Positions 4,180 to 7,090 of a DNA stretch of 7,090 bases are shown piece after piece. The stretch is taken from the NCBI GenBank assembly GCA_002298665.1, contig DBKW01000054.1:4186-11275 (forward strand), given 5' to 3'. The notes under the pieces are model-generated. The model was not told the DNA's origin, ran no database searches, and worked only from the letters and a program-made list of their open reading frames with translations. Within the stretch, counting starts at the first letter, position 1, and each line of letters opens with the position of its first letter. Origin of the DNA: Verrucomicrobia bacterium UBA740. GTDB taxonomy: Bacteria; Verrucomicrobiota; Kiritimatiellia; RFP12; UBA1067. Position numbers and translations under genes: made by a program.

Positions 4180-7090
4180 ATGAAATCCATGGCCCTGCCC
4201 GCACTTGTGGGCACAGTCGTCTGCGCGGCGCTTTCGCTTTCCGCGCAGGAAACGCGGCAGGTCGACCTGTTCGCGACGGAAGGCGACAAAGTCGTCGACA
4301 AGTTTGCGCGGATCGACGGAAGAAAGACCTTCGACAGAAGCGGGAAGTTCCCCGTGACCGTCGGCGAGCCGGGCACGTACCGGGTGTGGATGGAGTACTA
4401 CGCGCCTTCCAACAAACTGATGAACATGGCCGTGCGCATCGACGCGCCGACGGGCGAGCCGATCCGCTACGAGCGCGTGGACTTCAAGAACAGCCTGCGC
4501 GGTTCGAAACCGTGGGAAAAGACGGTGGTCGACCGTCCGGCCGGCTGGCGGTGGTACGCGTTCGACCAGACCTTCGAGTATCCGGGGACGTACACCTTCG
4601 TCGTTTCGCATGCCGCCGGCGCGGTTTGGCCGCAGGGCGGACAGCCCCCGCACCGCATTTCCGCCGTCTGGATCAGCAACGACCCGGCGTTCGATCCGTC
4701 CAAGAACGCCCAGGAGAAGGTGGCTTTGCGTCCGGCGAAGGTCCCGGCGGGCTTTCTCGCGGCGCGCGAGCACCCGATGAACGTCGCGCTCAACACGGGT
4801 CTTGCGGACGCGAAGACGCGCTTCCGCTCGGCGATTCACCAGAACTACCCGGTCTTCTTCAATTCCTATCTGCTGATTGACGCGGGGTGCGACGTGGAGC
4901 AGAACGACTACGGCCGCACGGGTCCGAACCCGACGGGGCTCAAAGGCGCGCACGGTCTGCAGCGCGGACCCGACTGGGGGACGCTCTCCAAGAAGTATCC
5001 GATGCCGAAAAAGGACGAGAACTTCACGCCCGTCGGCCGCAAGGCGAACAACGAGGGCAAGTACTGGAACGAGTGGAGCGTCTCCTTCGCGCCCGCCAAC
5101 GAGACAGCGTACTCGAACGATTTGGCTGAAGTCCAGAAGGTCGTGGCCTCGCCCATCAACGCGCGCGTGGACAGCTGGATGATCGCCTGGGAGCAGGCGG
5201 GCAACTACGACTACGGTGAAACGTCCGTCCAGGCTTATCGCGCCTGGCTGGAGAAGCGGTACGGGACGCTCGCGAAGCTGAACGCGGTGTGGCATACGGA
5301 CTACAAATCGTTCGGCGAGATCGTCCCGGCGAAGCGCGCGGATTGCGTGGGGGCGCAGAAGCTGGCCGACCCGTTCAAGCGGGCGCAGGCGACGGCGAAC
5401 TTCATCGACTTCCGCGATTTCTGCTCAAAGGAGTACGCCCGGCTTATTGCGCGGCGCGTGAAGGCGTCGCTGACGGACCCCGAGAAGCGTCCGATCGCGA
5501 CGCAGTTCGCCAACCTGGACCTGAACGCGGTGGAGTGGTCCGGCTGGCGGCCGCTGAACGACGAGGACCTCTTCCGCATCGGCGTGAAGGAGGCGGACCG
5601 CTATGGCTACGACGTGTACGCGGTGGACGACTGGTGCGGGGCGGAATACGACACGCTGAGCGCGTTCGGCTACGACAAGAAGCGCATGGAAGTGCGCGAG
5701 GGCAGCACCCACACGCCGGATCCGGATCTGGCGGTGCGTTCGTACTGGACGCTCATCGGCAAGGGCTTGAAAGGTTTCTCGCACTTCATGCTGCAGGAGG
5801 GCAACAACCACGCCGAGTTCCCGAAGTTCGGCCTGACGAACTACGACCAGACGCCGCGGCCGAAACTCGCGGCCTACTCGGACGCCATCCGCGCCATTCG
5901 CCAGATCGAGAACGTGCTCGCGCCCGCCCGGCGCCAGAACGCCTCGAAGCCGGTCGCGATCTACTACAGCCGCACCTGCAACGCGCTTCAGGAGCGCTCG
6001 CTCGGCTCGCTCTTCGACTGCGGACCGGACAACGTCTTCCGCGTCTACGAACTCATCCGCGGCAACGGCTATCCGGTCACCTTCGTCACGGACGACCAGA
6101 TCCGCGAAGGCGACCGCCTTTCGGAGATGTCCGCCCTGTTCTTCGTGGACGCGAAGTACATTCCCACGGACGTGCTGGAGAAGGTCGAGGACTGGGTCGC
6201 GAAAGGCGGCGCGGTGTTCGCGGACGCCCAGCCGGGCATCTACGACGGGCACGGCTTCCCGCAGGACCGCTTCCTGAAGTTCCTCGGCATCGAGCCGGTA
6301 GCCAAGAAGAAAGTGGACTCGCTCGCGGCGGAGAAGAATCCGTTCGGCTACAGCGCCATGAGCTTCGACGTGGTGGACGCGGACCAGCTCCACAAGACGC
6401 AGTTCGAGTTCTTCCAGCAGTGGGATTCGACGCACCCCATCAGCCGCGCGGCCGGGAAGTTCATGTTCAGCGGCTTCGGCTACCAGAACGTGAATTCCGT
6501 CGCCGGCGAGACGATCGTCATGGCGCACAACGGCAAGCCGGCGGGCGTCTTGCGCGAACACGGGAAGGGCACGAGCTTCTATTTTGCGGGCTACCTCGGC
6601 TCCATCTACGGCGGCGCGGCGACGACCTACGAGTGGCGCGACGCGCATTCCGATCCGTCGCCCTACCGGTTCATGGACGCCTATCTCGCCTTTGTCGGCG
6701 CGCAGAAGGTCGCCACGGCCGACTTGCCGCAGCGCGTCCGCACCAAGATGCGTTTCGAGTCGCCGCTTGTGGACGCGCGCGGCAACGCGGTGCTCTCGGT
6801 CACGAGCTACAACGACGCGCCGGTGGGACCGTTCCGCGTGCAGTGGAAGCTCGCGCCGGGCGTGAAGGCGCCGCGCGGCGTATACGTCCTCCGGCAAGGT
6901 TCGCGCCAGCTCGAGCCGGTCGCCTTCACGCTGGAGAAGGACCAGCTCGGCTTCGAATTGCCGCGCTTCAAGAACTTCGCCGCGGTGCTCGCGCTCAATG
7001 ACGCGCAGCCGCTCGTGTCGGTCGACTTCGGCGCGGCGAAGCGCACGGACGCCGGGCTCGTCGAGCTGAACCCGGGCCAGGCGGTCACGG
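4180..7090 (+). CDS. Large secreted GH42-like (clan GH-A) putative beta-galactosidase, 3' end outside window
   Basis: The frame stays open to the window edge, giving 970 residues without a stop. Residues 1-22 form a signal peptide ending LSLSA. A beta-sandwich of carbohydrate-binding-module type covers about 25-185. A catalytic barrel of about 190-585 follows, with an AWEQAGNYDYGE segment then AYRAWLEKRYGTL and LNAVWHT, which strongly recalls the GH42 stretch after its acid/base. Glu338 in this segment is the acid/base candidate. Glu504 in RMEVREG is the nucleophile candidate; the 166-residue gap resembles the roughly 171 recalled for Thermus GH42 (Glu141/Glu312). Residues about 590-845 look like the class I glutamine-amidotransferase-like trimerisation domain of GH42, including DWVAKGGAVFADAQPG. 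A beta domain follows, and ELNPGQAVT at the edge may begin another. The usual GH42 metal-site cysteines after the acid/base are missing. It is probably co-transcribed with the GH97 gene. Another GH-A family is possible, and the substrate is inferred. Confidence 0.75.
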   Translation, partial: MKSMALPALVGTVVCAALSLSAQETRQVDLFATEGDKVVDKFARIDGRKTFDRSGKFPVTVGEPGTYRVWMEYYAPSNKLMNMAVRIDAPTGEPIRYERVDFKNSLRGSKPWEKTVVDRPAGWRWYAFDQTFEYPGTYTFVVSHAAGAVWPQGGQPPHRISAVWISNDPAFDPSKNAQEKVALRPAKVPAGFLAAREHPMNVALNTGLADAKTRFRSAIHQNYPVFFNSYLLIDAGCDVEQNDYGRTGPNPTGLKGAHGLQRGPDWGTLSKKYPMPKKDENFTPVGRKANNEGKYWNEWSVSFAPANETAYSNDLAEVQKVVASPINARVDSWMIAWEQAGNYDYGETSVQAYRAWLEKRYGTLAKLNAVWHTDYKSFGEIVPAKRADCVGAQKLADPFKRAQATANFIDFRDFCSKEYARLIARRVKASLTDPEKRPIATQFANLDLNAVEWSGWRPLNDEDLFRIGVKEADRYGYDVYAVDDWCGAEYDTLSAFGYDKKRMEVREGSTHTPDPDLAVRSYWTLIGKGLKGFSHFMLQEGNNHAEFPKFGLTNYDQTPRPKLAAYSDAIRAIRQIENVLAPARRQNASKPVAIYYSRTCNALQERSLGSLFDCGPDNVFRVYELIRGNGYPVTFVTDDQIREGDRLSEMSALFFVDAKYIPTDVLEKVEDWVAKGGAVFADAQPGIYDGHGFPQDRFLKFLGIEPVAKKKVDSLAAEKNPFGYSAMSFDVVDADQLHKTQFEFFQQWDSTHPISRAAGKFMFSGFGYQNVNSVAGETIVMAHNGKPAGVLREHGKGTSFYFAGYLGSIYGGAATTYEWRDAHSDPSPYRFMDAYLAFVGAQKVATADLPQRVRTKMRFESPLVDARGNAVLSVTSYNDAPVGPFRVQWKLAPGVKAPRGVYVLRQGSRQLEPVAFTLEKDQLGFELPRFKNFAAVLALNDAQPLVSVDFGAAKRTDAGLVELNPGQAVT

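Noticed and set aside
813..4376. A 1187-codon open frame on the minus strand, opposite the regulator and GH97 genes
   Set aside because: It is rich in Arg, His, Ala and Pro, shows no recognisable domain, and lies opposite two well-identified genes. Such long antisense frames arise from GC-rich codon bias that removes stop codons on the other strand.
4153..6897. Further long minus-strand open frames (4153-5295 and 5425-6897)
   Set aside because: Both have the low-complexity Arg/Val/His composition of antisense shadows and lie opposite the continuous GH42-like gene, which has clear domains.
5289..7001. A 570-codon plus-strand frame inside the GH42-like gene
   Set aside because: It is Arg/Gly/Ala-rich with no domain resemblance and lies out of frame within a well-supported glycosidase gene.
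1..7090. CRISPR arrays, tRNA or rRNA genes, insertion sequences
   Set aside because: I saw no repeated spacer-like units, cloverleaf or rRNA sequences, transposase motifs or terminal inverted repeats; nearly all of the window is accounted for by the four genes.

Overview
The window is high-GC bacterial DNA that is coding almost throughout, with all four genes on the + strand and very short gaps: 54 nt before the first gene, then 8, 69 and 31 nt between genes. The gene content is a LacI-like/AraC fusion regulator followed by secreted GH97 and GH42-like glycosidases, with no SusC/SusD genes in view. Together with the base composition, this suggests a polysaccharide-degrading member of the PVC group (Kiritimatiellota, Lentisphaerota or Verrucomicrobiota), perhaps a gut or rumen lineage. 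That taxonomic guess is an inference; no marker gene is present to settle it.

Layout. At the left edge a perfect extended -10 promoter (20-48) reads into a short glutamate 5-kinase gene, proB (55-816), which lacks the usual C-terminal PUA domain. Eight bases later starts a XylR-type regulator (825-2024), with an N-terminal LacI-like sugar-sensing domain and a C-terminal AraC helix-turn-helix pair. The 69-nt gap that follows carries a 12-bp perfect palindrome (2030-2041) and a second extended -10 promoter (2055-2084) very like the first. This promoter drives a secreted GH97 glycosidase (2094-4148) with retaining, alpha-galactosidase-type catalytic residues. After 31 nt, behind a clear Shine-Dalgarno sequence, comes a large secreted GH42-like (clan GH-A) putative beta-galactosidase (4180 to beyond 7090), cut off by the window edge.

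How they may work together: the regulator probably senses a sugar and controls the downstream GH97-GH42 pair, perhaps through the palindrome. The pair could remove alpha- and beta-linked galactose (or related sugars) from the same glycan outside the cytoplasm. ProB is a proline-biosynthesis enzyme and has no obvious link to the sugar genes other than sharing a transcript with the regulator. The most notable non-coding signal is that the two promoters share 14 of 16 bases and sit only 6 and 9 nt from their ATGs, which implies leaderless or nearly leaderless mRNAs.
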